A stretch of DNA of 64,000 bases from Copromyces sp. CBS 386.78. Its lineage: Eukaryota; Ascomycota; Sordariomycetes; Sordariales; Sordariaceae. Each line of letters begins with the position of its first letter. The first letter of the stretch is position 1. The position numbers and the translations under genes were made by a program. Location: NCBI GenBank assembly GCA_030685235.1, contig MU839095.1:124001-188000 (forward strand), given 5' to 3'. Below the pieces are notes generated by a model. That model ran no database searches. It saw only the letters and a program-made list of their open reading frames with translations, and was not told the origin of the DNA. Below are positions 1 through 11,474 of this stretch, piece by piece.

Positions 1-2950
1 GCCCATCTCCGGACCGAGAGAAACAAATATGATATAACTGACAGAAGAAGACATGGCTTTACTTTGATGCGCGCAAATATCTCTTTGTGCGCTTATCGCA
101 GCCAACTGAAATGCGCACATCGATCATGTCATCGGAAAAGGGGGGGGGGAAGGTTGTCCACCAAAGTGTCGGTAGGTTTAGGTGTGGTAAATCCGTACCT
201 AGTGCCTAGGCATTTTCGGATCCTCCTACCTAATTTGGTTGAAGGCCTCAGAAGGCCTACCTGGATGAAGGCATTCTCCCCTGCTTCACAAGCGCTGCAT
301 GACACGAACAGCGCGTTGCAACTGCTGGGTAGTCTCCAGTGTCCACTCGCAGGTAATGTCACTGTGAATTTCGTCGATGGCATCGTCTCGGTAACATCCG
401 TGATGTAATGGCGCCATTACGACCAACTGAGGCAGAATCGTTGTTGGTTTGTACAATTCAAACCTTCCGGTGCTAATGTCGGCGAGAAGCTCTGGAAAAA
501 GACGCTGTTGCACTCCGTCCGTTGATGTTGGTTCTGGCAGTGGTAACCCAAGACCCCCGGCGTCAAATTCCGGATGGCTAGACTCCCGAATCCGCCAGAA
601 CTGTAATGGCTAAGGCAGAGACAGCCATATCACATATCACACTCGCGTTGCAACCTCTGAAGGGCCCGGATAACAGCGCGGATGACGGCAATTGGATGAC
701 CTTGTCGTGATCGCCGCCCAATGTTCTGAAGCTTCCTGAATCGACAAGGAAAAGGTTGCGCCCAGAAACGCTAGATTCACCAAGCCCCAGCCGGGTATGC
801 AACCAAATCTAGGATCATGACCCAGCAGCGCGGGATAAGAAAGAAGAAAGGTCTGAAAACGCGGGGGGCGTTCCTGTTTGTTTCAACAATGCGGGTCTGA
901 GTCTCGGGCACGCATGTAAAGCGACGCACATGGTGAACTTGACGAAGATGGCAGTGGCCTCATGAGCGTAGGACAATCATCAAAGGGCACAGGTTTGGTC
1001 TTGTGAGACCGTCAGGTACTGTACCGTACCCCTGGTGGCATGAACGGTTCATGAACACTTTGCATGGTTTTAGCGGTTCCAGCACATTGGAACGTTGAAC
1101 GTGTTCCTAAGCCTACTGCGGAGAAGCGCACTTCCAGGGAGCGCTAGCTACCTGCATGCTGGCTTCGAATCGCTTCACAGTGCCCGCGAGGGTCAGCGGT
1201 ATGGGGACCTTTGATGAATCGGAGCCCGTTTATGCCGTCGAGCCTGGCACCAGGGCCGCATGTCTCCTGAAAGTCTCCAGGGCTAGAGCCGGTTGTGGTA
1301 TATGCTCAATGAACCGCCGGTGCTTGACGAGCAGCGAGCACAGATTTCGAGAAGTGATCGTCCGGCCAGCTGGGACCGGGGGCAGCCATGACGTACTCTG
1401 GAAGCAGTCAAGGATTACCTGCTACCGACAACAAACCGGAAGCGGGCCTAGCGATCCGTCCCAGCCGGCTGTTGCGAAAAGACGGGGTGCATGATCGGGG
1501 GCCGGCGGGTTGAAGCTGGTGGTAGGGTATGACGGAAAGCATGCCCGTTGATGTCTCGGGAGAGTGGCTCGAGTCGGTGGACTCGCATGACGGGCCTAAT
1601 TTTAGTACGTCTTGCTTTTGTTCCTTTTTCCTTCCTCAGTGGGCTGTTCAACAACGAGCGAGGCCAATCCAACACCATCAGCCGAGCAAATGCTAATGAA
1701 AGTTGGCGCAGGCTGTGCCTCTGTCAAAAGCTGTGCTTGATATCAAAATATCATCAGGTGCCGCTTTCGTTTGTCCAGCCACATGCTGGTTTGGGACCGG
1801 ATTTGACCGAGCCAAGGTAGCTGGCTCCCCGCTACCGTCTGGATGGGATATTCCAAATCTGTGGTGTTGGGAAACTCTGTTGGTTGGCAATGGAATGTTG
1901 AACGGTGCAAATACCATTGTGCATTGAAGGCCGTGACAAGTCGTCGAATGCCATCTGGTATGCCGACCGAGGTGCCGGTCGCTATGCTCATCGGTAATGT
2001 CCGCAATGAAAATCCTGTGGACCCAAGGAAGAGTCAATCAGAGGGGTCCGGCTACCGTACACGACTATATCGTGAGTCTGGATTGGTGGTGTTCTGCAAA
2101 TTGGCGTTGGCGTCCATGTCAAATTGGGGTGGGACTGTTCATGGAAGTTGTGAGAAGGAAGAGATGGAATGTTGGAGTTGGGAAATGGGAGCTGGGCATC
2201 CCATCTGTTACCTCTAAGCCCGAATGCCGAGGTGACCCCGCCGGTTGTGCTGTGTGCTCTGCAGGTGGCGCCTGTCAGCGGGCAATCAGTGCACCTGATG
2301 ACAGCGGGCGCTGCCTGTGACACGCAAACAACTTTCTGACATGTAACTCGACGGGAACACACAACTTTATTCGAACGTCAATGGACACTCGACGTCAATG
2401 AGGGTCCGAACCTCAACTTAACTTCTTCCTGCCTTCCGCTCAAAACTACATCATGTCGCTCAGCTACTACTGGCCGCGGCACAATTGTGGCTATAAAGCA
2501 TGAGAGGCAGAATCCAAGATGCTTCTCGTCACGGAGGCATGATACCGTCAGTCACCAAAGCAAAGGCGTCAAAGTATTGTTAAAGGCTTGATTGACTTTT
2601 GCTAAGAGGAACAAGAGCTCGAATACCAAATGCGAAAGGAAAAAGTGGAAAAAAGAAGAAAGAGAAACCAAAGGACAATCCCCAGCCTACACAAAGCCAA
2701 ATATCCGTCAAAGTACAAACGGCTACCCCTTCAGGCTTTCGAACGTCCAGCCATCACGACCACCGAAAGCTCGACATCATCTGACGATTGTGTGTCTGGG
2801 CTGCATGCCAGCAACCACCGCCTATCCCCCCCCCGCGGTTGCTCCAGAAGAAGCCACTACCTCGACCCAGCCATTCCGACCATCTCCCCTTTCCCAAGCT
2901 AGACCTCCAAGGACCAGAATCCCGGGATTGCACTGCTTTTTTTTGGCAAT
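1..2950. other. Intergenic region, no supported gene
   Basis: Only short open frames (up to about 130 codons) occur, on both strands and overlapping each other. None has a recognisable domain, a signal peptide or a convincing chain of splice sites. A purine-rich A/G stretch lies near 2620-2680. I see no tRNA, repeat family or mobile element. The last part is probably the 3' flank of the DUF4360 gene that ends at 2951. Confidence 0.6.
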
Positions 2951-3796
2951 TTACTTGCTGCAGGGCTTCCAGGCGAGGTTGATCTGCTGAGTGAAAGCGA
3001 CGGTGGCATCGTCATCGGTGATCTCGCCAATAGCGCTGGAGTTGGAGCTGGTGAGCGCGATGCGGTTGTTGACGTTGAGGATGCCGTTGGAGCCGCATGG
3101 CGAGTAGATGTAGCTGGCAGTCGGGACCTTGTCGGTCTTGGTGTAGACCTGGCCCTGGGACCAGATGCCGCCACCGCTGATGGTGGTCTGAGTGGTGGTG
3201 GTGTCCGAAGGCGCCTGAGAGAAGTAGTAGGTGCTGAAGAAGGTGCCGGTCACGCCGGGCTCGAGGAGGGCATAGCCGTGGTACGTGCTCTCGAGGACGG
3301 AGAACTGGAAGCCACCGGGGTACTGCGCATCATTGGCTTGTTAGTCAACATATCCGATTCGGTAGGCTGTGGATGGCATACCTTGAGGTTCAAGTGAAGC
3401 TGGCAGTTCTTGGTCTTCTCTGTCGGGTTGTACCCGTTGCCGATATAGACCTGGAATCTATCGAAGCCAAAGGTGATGACCTTAAATGTTTGTCCAAATC
3501 AGTATCGGTCGTCACACTCGAATCTCATACCTGGTGGCTTCCCAGGACAGTGAGGTCAACCACCCCGTGCTGTTCCAACCAGCACCGGTGCCGTTGTTCC
3601 AACGTACCGTCTTGTCCCGAGAGATGCTGGTCGACACGGTGCCTTGAGGGCAGCCGTTGCCAGAGAAGGTGGCGCTGGTGATCTGAATCTGCTTGGGATC
3701 CGGGCCATCAGCCCAGCCATCGGGAGAGGGCGGGACAATGCCCAAGGGGCTGGCGACGGCGAGAGCGGGAAGGAGGTAGGCGACGGAGAAACGCAT
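2951..3796 (-). CDS. Secreted DUF4360 family protein
   Basis: Model complement(join(2951..3322,3382..3480,3608..3796)), 219 residues. The start is the ATG at 3796. It gives a short hydrophobic signal peptide (MRFSVAYLLPALAVAS), so the protein should be secreted or wall-associated. After it come the DUF4360 hallmarks: ITSATFSGNGCPQG near residue 40, then VITFGFDRFQVYIG, and cysteines in KNCQLHLNL, YSPCGS and AWKPC that could form disulphides. Intron 1 has donor gtacgt and acceptor aag; intron 2 has donor gtatgc and acceptor cag; both joins keep phase 0 and restore the family sequence. Family length is usually about 200-230 residues, so the gene looks complete. The molecular function of DUF4360 proteins is unknown. 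A TATA-like element lies about 160 nt upstream of the ATG. Confidence 0.9.
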
Positions 3797-3956
3797 TTTG
3801 GCTGAGTTGTCAAAGATGATCGCTGGAAGGGAGCAAAATGTTCGATGGAGATGAGGAAAGATCGGAAGGCTTCTTGGTTCTGGAGGCTGGAGAAGGCTGG
3901 AGAAGGCTGCTGTGATGCAGAAAAAGAAGTCCATCTTGTCGTGGGATAACGGCCGT

Positions 3957-3963
3957 CTTTATA
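3957..3963 (-). promoter_or_regulatory. TATA-like element of the DUF4360 gene
   Basis: On the minus strand this reads TATAAAG, about 160 nt upstream of the DUF4360 start codon, a plausible distance for a fungal core promoter with a short leader. The assignment rests on sequence and position only. Confidence 0.45.
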
Positions 3964-4037
3964 CTCGTGTCGGAGGTGAGTCCGTCTCGTCGTCCTTGGT
4001 GTTCTCTGCTGACTTCTTCCTCGTCTTCGCGATCGGA

Positions 4038-4078
4038 TTCCCAAGAGCTTCAGCTCCGGAGACGGAGGCTCTTGGGAA
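4038..4078. repeat. Perfect 11-bp inverted repeat upstream of the DUF4360 gene
   Basis: TTCCCAAGAGC at 4038-4048 is matched by its exact reverse complement GCTCTTGGGAA at 4068-4078. The 19-nt centre holds a second palindrome, CTCCGGAG (4054-4061). It lies about 80 nt upstream of the TATA-like element, so it could be a dyad protein-binding site. CGG half sites suit Zn2Cys6 regulators, but no factor can be named. Confidence 0.5.
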
Positions 4079-7000
4079 GAACCATACACGGCACCCCTGG
4101 TTTCCTCGCCACTGTGGTGATGCTAACCTGTCGTCTGTCGCCAAGAACGCATGATCTTTCGACTATTCGCTCCGGTACCAACTTGCTTCAGTTCCCTTCA
4201 ACAACTCTGACTCGATCCCAGCCGCAAAGAGATCGCAACCCTTGACTCGCCCATATTGAACTTTGTTTTGGTTCTCCCGTCCAGAGGCGAAAAGGACCGC
4301 GCTAGAACCGATATCTAGAGGTTGACGAGATCCATGGGGCGCTGCAACGAATTTGCGGATGAAGTGAGGATAAATGAAGCGCATATTAAAACGGGACGTC
4401 TGCCTTTTAAAGGGTCGCCTCATCGGGATGTCGTACCAAGCTTTGGCCGTGCCGAGACCAAGGCTACTGGTCTTTGCTTCCTTACAACACCTCCGTCGAC
4501 ACTTTAAAGTTGTGGGGTATCCAGGAACCGTGATTCTTTTTTTAGGTTCCCCCCATCCATCCAGCCTTGCTCAGCAGCAGCTGCAATGTCCAGCTCTCCC
4601 AAACATCTTGGATCGAGACCACACACAGCAGTTGGATCATGGTCCTCCTTTGTATGGTTCACGAGGGCCGATGTAACCTGACAGCGTGAATACCAGATCC
4701 GGTCGCCGGGGAACAACCTCTATGTCAGCGACATCCCGGAAGGATGCAACACAACCCGTTACAGCGTGGCATCTGCGTTCCGTTCCCATGGCGTTCCCTG
4801 GGAAAGTTCGGGGCTATCAGATATCTCGGACGTACAAACCCGCAACCATTTCCAGGTACGCACGAAGGGAACTGAAAGGTGAGTTTTAAAATGTTCATTA
4901 ACCTTCTCCGGAGTCAACTATCCCTCGATATTGATGCTATTTTTACTTCCGTCGAACGCTGTAGTGTATTTGCCACCGGCCAGAAAACCACCCTCAATAT
5001 ATCAGCGCATTGCCTTCTCCAAGGAAGTCAGACGGGCTACTCCCTCTATCCCGGCTGACTGATAGTATCTAGGCTTTTCTTTACACGATACGATTCAATT
5101 ACCTGACTGACACTGGCCTGCTGTACCCATACGCGCCGGACGATACAGCCGCTAACCTACATTGCTTGCCGGTTCCCTCTTTCCGGCCTCTGAACCGCTT
5201 TCACGACTCACATTCTGAAGACTTCCATTGACCAATGAGAATTACCTAAACCACAGAAAGCCTTGACGAACCTTCGGTATCATCTCCCCTTGCTTCCCTG
5301 GAGGGCATTCCGCTCATCAAAGCTCCTGCATACCAGGAAACAACATGGCCGACAAAATGGTCGCTATAGTAATCTACTTGTTATTCTCCGGACGAACTTC
5401 CCCCGCTCCAAGGACGCCGTGGCGTAAGTGGTGAAGGCGTTATCGAGGTCCTTCGTTGTTCTTTCTCTTGGCTTTTCACTCATGGCAACGACAAGAATAG
5501 CATAGAGATGAAACAATCACCTCGCCTCTTCCCTCTCAAAGAACTCGGGCTGCTGCTCCTAACGCCCGCACATCGAGTCCCACCGGATTATATGGCAAAC
5601 CCCATATCGACATCTCAACTTCACGTACTCTTTCCCCACGATCAAGGGCTGCGGCTCTGCCACGCGCCCGAGCCCTGCATTTCTGTCGCGGAAGTTCTGC
5701 AATTTTACAGTTCTACGCCTCCGCCACTTCCGCTCTTGCTTACCTATCCTCGGCGGAAAATGAGGATATGCCACCTCTATCCCCTCTGATACTTTCTGTA
5801 GAAGGATAACTATGGTGAAAGCTACTCTCCATCACATCAAACCATCACAGGCACCGACACAAGACACAACAACACATGGTATGCTGGGCCAATGCCACCC
5901 GTCCATCCACACACCTAACCACCACCCAAGAGAAGCTTTCTCCGGGTTACAGGTACCAGAAGGGCTTGCAGCTATCCCATCCCACCTTAACCCCTTGCCA
6001 GTTCCAATCTATGTGTAGCTATTCTTGTCCTCATCTCACAGCAAGGAACGCAGCTGTACAACACAAAAACTGTCCCAGGTATCTCCAAAGCGTAGTACTG
6101 ACGGGATGGTGGCATGGTGGCTTGCACATCAACCAGGTACGAATAGGTGAAGCTTTACCGCAGAGGAGACAGAGTGACAGAGTGGTGTTGAATTTGTTTA
6201 TCACGAAAGCTCAGGCTCAAGACTCAAAGGTCGAAGAATCGATTGTTGATGAGTAACACATCACATTCCCGCGCAGTTATCTGTTATCAGGACGATGATG
6301 GTCTGCAAGAGTTCTTTCAAGACCAGAAGATTGGAAAGGGTCAGCCTTGAAGTCACAAAGCACATCGGCTCATGCCAGAACCTATGGGAGACGTTCGGAA
6401 AAGCTACCCTAAGGGTTCCCTCCAACTAACCGCACCATTCAGGGACTTCGAAGAGTTTGGAGACGAGGTATTATTGGATTACAATCCAAGGCTCAAAAGT
6501 CGAAGCTGAGCATAGCCACAACCACAAGCCATAAACCCGTGGTCCGGGAATCAACGAATGGAACGTCAACAGAACACAGTTTGTGCTGTCTGGAGAACCG
6601 GGTCAAATGAGGAGGTAGAACTAGGTAGCATATTCGTTTCATTTCTACTAGGCATGTCTACATTCACTTATACACCCAGTCATGTTGAAGTTACCTACCT
6701 ACCTATCTCTGGAGTTCTACACAACTTGTGCGCATAGCCCAACTTTCAACCACTCTTCATATGATATAGATTATTCCTCACTTGCACCTTCTCCCCAGTC
6801 CCTCAACCAAGTCTTCTTCCACGAAAACACAATTTTCGTCATCACGAACGGATAGCACAGGTTCAGCTTCACTTACTAACCCCTGGGCTGAATACCTTAA
6901 CAACACCACCTTGTTGGAATCCAGACGTCGGAAACCCGTGGTTCTCTTGACCATCCTGCCTCGCTGTCATTGGTGCACATTGGTGTCATTGGTACACCAA

Positions 7001-8171
7001 GGTATATCTCACTCAATACTTTGGTACAGACAGGGTGCAATACCACGTTGATCATTCGATGATCCGGGACGCGCTGGCCGAGCGACAACGAAGAGAAAGT
7101 GGTCGAACGTAATGACAAGATGAATGGTTGGAGGGGTTCTCGAGGGGTTGTAGTCACCAGGTAGTGTCAAGTCGAAAAGCTTCGATGTTGCATCGGGAGG
7201 GAAAGGGGTAGGTAGAGATAGAGCTTGTAAAAGTATTTAGCATACTGAATGAATGACATCCTAGTACATTAGTTCTAGTCTATACTGCACAGTATATACA
7301 CTACCAACCCACCTGTCACTTCAGATGAACTGAGTGACAAAAAAACTTCAACACCATACGTAGTACATTTCGTCGCATCAGGAATACTTTGCAAGCGCGA
7401 ACCATACTCCCCTCAAACCCGGGCTCACTGGCTCGCTGGTGTCCAGTGGTTGGATATGTTTCGCTTCGAGTACGCAGGTAAAAAAACATAGCGAACGCAA
7501 TATATACCACTCTAACCCGATTCCACAATTCGGGAGACCCATGGCCGACGCGAGCCGTGTGTTTCTTACAGCTGGATATTGGCTCCAAAAATAACCGTAA
7601 TATATATATTTTTTTCTCTTGTCCCAAACCGCTGTCAGTTCATCCGGCCTTGGTGAGTTTTCCGCTGGTGGTCAACAACAATCGACATGTCTCCGTTGTT
7701 GTTAGGAATGTGGCTAATGCTTCAATTGAGGTCCAACTGAGACGGATGCCATCATCCGAGACGCGGCCCGGTCGCGCCACCGGGTAGACAAGATGAAAAC
7801 ACGATGATGAACAATCAGAGAATCGACGCAAGCTGGAGAATATGATGAATGTTTGGCAAAAAGCTGAATTAACGCAAAATGAACAATAAAAATGGACGGC
7901 CTCGGCAACTCGACTCATTCCTTTCAGTTTATGAAAGAATTGAGTCCAACAGGCAACGTCCTAGTTATAATACATACATAACAAGGTAGGTAGAACTTTG
8001 CTTTCTCGCACGCTCGCTTCTGTCCTGTGATCCAGAAGAATACATCACCGCGACACTATGTAACCGCTGCCAATAACTGGCACTGATAGCCAATCCCAAC
8101 AACAACAATAACAACCAACCAACTTCCAATCGTTCGTTCACATCATTCGTTTCAATCATAGGCGCACGCAT
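4079..8171. other. Intergenic region, no supported gene
   Basis: About 4.1 kb between the DUF4360 promoter and the 3' end of the methylcitrate synthase gene. Open frames are at most about 126 codons, carry no recognised domain, and overlap on opposite strands. A short CTAC tandem occurs near 6695-6710. The last few hundred bases are probably the 3' UTR of the minus-strand gene that ends at 8172. Confidence 0.55.
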
Positions 8172-9778
8172 TTACTGGCCCTCAACCTGCTTGAGGATAC
8201 CCTCGAGGTTGATGGACTTGGGGCGCTCGATCGGCAGACCCAGGGCTCTATCCCAGATGAGCTGCGCGAGCGGGCCCAGACCACGCGAGACGCCGAAGGT
8301 GGCGGTGTAGTAGAGGGTCTCGTGGAAGCCGTAGTGGTGGAACAGCACGCCCGAGGACGAGTCCACGTTGGGATAGGGGTTCTTGGTCTTGCCGTGCTGC
8401 TTGAGCACCTCGGGCGCAATCTGGCTGTTCTTGAGCACGAGCTGGAAGACGGGGTCGGCCGCGATCTTAGGGCGGGAGGCCGCGTAGTCCATGAGGGCCT
8501 CGAAGCGGGGATCGGGCTTGCGGAGAACGGCGTGGCCGTAGCCGGGCACGACGCGGCCAGAGTTGAGCGTGTTCCAGAGGTAGTCACGCACGTCCGAGTC
8601 GGTGTATGAAGAGGGAATGGCCTCCTTCATCTGGAGGATCCAGCGGAGCACCTCCTGGGCGGCAAGGCCGTGGAGAGGGCCGGCGAGACCCTGGAGACCG
8701 GCGCTGTAGGCGAGGAAGGGATCGCTCAAAGCGCTACCAACCAAGTGGGTGGTGTGCGCGGAGACGTTGCCACCCTCGTGGTCACCGTGGAGGGCGAGGT
8801 ACAACCTCAGGAGATCCTGGAAGTTCTCGTTCTCCTTGCCGGACTTGCCCAACATGGCAGCAAAGTTGTAAGCCCAATCCTGCTCGAGATCGACCTCAGC
8901 GGGGAGAGCACCGCCGCCCCTGTACGAGTTCTGGTAGATCTTGGCGGCAATGGTAGGGAGCTTGGCGAGCAGGGAAATGCAGTCGTCAAAGGTGGGCTCC
9001 CAGTAGTCAGCCTTGTTCAGGCCCTGCTCGTAGGCCTTGGCGAACTTGGAGGTATGGTTGAGGGCCGAAACGGCAATGGCGAACTGGGTCATGGGATGGA
9101 GATCCTTGGGGAAGTTGTCGAGGAGCTTGTTGACAAAGTCGGGCAGGGCAGCCTGCTCGGCGAGTTCGCGCGAGAACTGGCGGACCTGGTTGGTGGAGGG
9201 GACTTTGCCGGTCAAGAGAAGCCAGAACATGGCCTCGGGCAGCATCTCGGTGCCATTCTTGCCCTTGGGAAGCTCCTTTTGGCAGTCCTTGATGGTGCGG
9301 CCGTGGAAGCGAATACCCTCGTTGGCATCGAGTACGGAGCCCTCCCAGATCATGGCCTTAAGGCCACGCATGCCACCGATTGTGTTCTCGACCTTGACCT
9401 CTCCCAGCACCTTGTTTCCATGGGCCTTTACCTTCTTGAAGAGCTCGCGTTTCTCGGGAATAGCCTCCTTGAGGACCGTCTTGAGATCGGGCTCGGCGGT
9501 AGCATAGCCTCGTCGCGAGACACGGACATGGTTCTGCAGAAAGGACAAATGCACATGTTAGCAAGACTGTCCTATGCTGTCAAACGCCAAAAAGTGGAAT
9601 TTCATCCCAAGACGGGATATGGGGAAAAGCAGGGAGACAGACTCAGGGACGGGAGATGCGCGAGAGACGGAGAAAAGATGCGATGACCTGACTCGCGTCC
9701 GCATAATAACGGGGACATAGCACTTACACGAAGGGCTCCACCCAGGGCCCGGGACCCAGTTCTAAGGTTCATGGCCAT
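8172..9778 (-). CDS. mcsA: 2-methylcitrate synthase, mitochondrial
   Basis: Model complement(join(8172..9533,9728..9778)), 470 residues. Condenses propionyl-CoA with oxaloacetate to 2-methylcitrate, the first step of the methylcitrate cycle, and usually also has some citrate synthase activity. Exon 1 encodes MAMNLRTGSRALGGALR; the 194-nt intron (donor gtaagt, acceptor ctgcag) joins it in phase 0 to NHVRVSRRGYATAEPD, forming an arginine-rich mitochondrial presequence. RGYATAEPDLKT and PKGKNGTEMLPEAMFWLLLT resemble fungal McsA more than the housekeeping citrate synthase. The citrate synthase core is present: HGDHEGGNVSAHTTHLVGSA, the signature VPGYGHAVLRKPDPRF with its catalytic His, and NVDSSSGVLF with the catalytic Asp. 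It is divergent from the lyase gene at 11475, which supports the methylcitrate role. Ordinary citrate synthase is the less likely alternative. Confidence 0.9.
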
Positions 9779-10682
9779 TTTGAACGTTGTGGGTAGACCG
9801 TATATCTAACAAGCAAAAATCGGGGGTATTGACGCTGCTTAAGAAGAACAAGAAGAGGTGGCGACTGCTCGATCTATCCTAAATATGGTCACACACCGTC
9901 AGTACAGCTTCAGCCAATGTACAACAACACGCTGCTTCTCCCACCGCTGCCCAGCCGAGGGATGAGGTGGGGTCCCAGCTGGAGCTGCCCCAGAAGCGGA
10001 ACACTGGAGCCGCCCGCCTGTGGGCTGGGGAAATGGGGCACAAACGTGCTAGAAGACAGAGGGCAGCTGTCAAAATGACAAGAGCGGGGTTGGAATATGG
10101 AGGCAGGAATGGGGAGCATATGGGGGCATTTGGGGGGCAGCGTGGGGAAAGGACTCCATCCCGTACCTGAGGCTTTCTGTTTGACAGGCAGTCTGGGGAA
10201 AGTGGAAGCAAGCTGGAAACTGCGGACACTGACTGACTCGTTGAAGTGAGTGATGTCGTCGTCGATGCACAAAAGACCACAAGCACGCCGAGCAATCCTC
10301 CAGGAACCGCGTCGCCTTTTTGTCTTTTTTTCTCCCAACCAGAAGCCCTTGGCGGCTTCCCACGGTCATTTGGGCCATTTGGCTTGTGACGACGTTGCAT
10401 CGCCTTGTCTCGTTTGGTCCAACCCCACGTCAATCCATCCAGTTGTCCAGTCTCACAACCGAGGAAAGCCGTCTCGGCAGCGCCCACGGCGGCCACGGCC
10501 AGCTTCCTCAAGGGCCTAGAGGATGGCTTCACTACCACAGTTTGCGTGTGTCTCCCACACAGATATGTTAGTCTACCCTGGCCAGGCCCGTCCTCCGTTC
10601 CTCCAGGCCATGCCCCTCCTCTCTCCTCATCGCCCCCTGAACGGCCGATCTGGGGGAGACGCGGGGAAGCGTGACAGGAGCC

Positions 10683-10692
10683 ATTGGCCAAT
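10683..10692. promoter_or_regulatory. Palindromic CCAAT pair (candidate Hap-complex site)
   Basis: The sequence ATTGGCCAAT contains a CCAAT box on each strand. The CCAAT-binding Hap2/3/5 (AnCF) complex is the known fungal reader of this pentamer. It sits 18 bp before a CCTCGG hexamer in the shared methylcitrate-gene promoter. Occupancy is not shown by sequence. Confidence 0.4.
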
Positions 10693-10710
10693 GACAGACG
10701 AGATAATCTC

Positions 10711-10716
10711 CCTCGG
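10711..10716 (+). promoter_or_regulatory. CCTCGG hexamer (candidate FarA/FarB-type site)
   Basis: CCTCGG is the core bound by the fatty-acid regulators FarA and FarB in Aspergillus. Further copies in reverse orientation are at 9955-9960 and 10459-10464. Three in 1.7 kb is only modestly above chance (about one expected), so the role is tentative. Propionyl-CoA arising from odd-chain fatty acids would give it biological sense. Confidence 0.3.
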
Positions 10717-11474
10717 CTGTTGCCCCTCAGGTTGCATCGTCTGACGGCGTTTGGCAGCGGCCGTGTTCGATGTCCGGGGGAACGGACGTCGCAGTGAGCG
10801 TCGTGAGGCCGATAGCTATGCCGAGATGGACCTCACAGTCCTCATTGAATGGACGTCACTCTCCTTTTTTATGGACCTCCTCTAACCTCTCATGGAGGGG
10901 AAATGGAGAGTCCTCGCCGTGCACTGCCCGTGTTGGGCATAACGTTGGTCAAATGGGCGCCCAGGTCCAGGTAGTAGCCCAGCTTTGTCACGTCACATCC
11001 GTCACAAGATGTATGGAGATATGGAGTCGGCCCCGTCGGGGCAGCGTCGGGGAAGCGGTAGTCAGCACTTGCAACAGGGGGCGCTATCGCAACAAAAACA
11101 TGACAACTTGCCAGACTTTTGTCCTCTCGTCTCCTCCTGTCTACGTAATACAAGTGACTGATTAGCTTAATAATTGGTTTGCAGTCTGTCGTTCTCCAAC
11201 TTGAACAAATCTTCCCCGAGTCGATAGCCGCGAGATATTCTCGGGCTTTTCTCCAATTCCCACCCACAAAACTTCCACTTACACCTACATTTCTCCCCCA
11301 CATTCAGGAACCGCTAGCTGAGTGCCCCGCGGAAATTCACTGATCCAGCACACCTCATCCCAGACAACACAGCTGCACTTCTGAAAAGTCCAGCTTTTCT
11401 GTTTTGAGCCCACTGCAAAAGCAGCTGCTAGTACACGAGTCAGTTACCCATTTTCACACGCTCTGAAAGCTACA

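Larger units (their letters stand above)
9779..11474. promoter_or_regulatory. Shared divergent promoter region of mcsA and the lyase gene
   Basis: This 1.7-kb stretch lies head to head between two mitochondrial methylcitrate-cycle genes, so it should hold both promoters and leaders. A 270-codon minus-strand open frame (9879-10691) is compositionally odd, has no domain, and overlaps other open frames; I treat it as chance. CCTCGG or its complement occurs three times (9955-9960, 10459-10464, 10711-10716), and a palindromic CCAAT pair lies at 10683-10692. The functional reading is inference. Confidence 0.6.

Noticed and set aside
2592..2990. 132-codon basic frame upstream of the DUF4360 3' end
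   Set aside because: Purine-rich low-complexity sequence, three overlapping frames, no domain.
8670..9686. 338-codon plus-strand frame opposite methylcitrate synthase
   Set aside because: Antisense shadow of a conserved coding exon; high-GC third positions keep the opposite frame open.
9879..10691. 270-codon minus-strand open frame between the methylcitrate genes
   Set aside because: No domain, repetitive low-complexity composition, several overlapping frames on the other strand, and it occupies the shared promoter.
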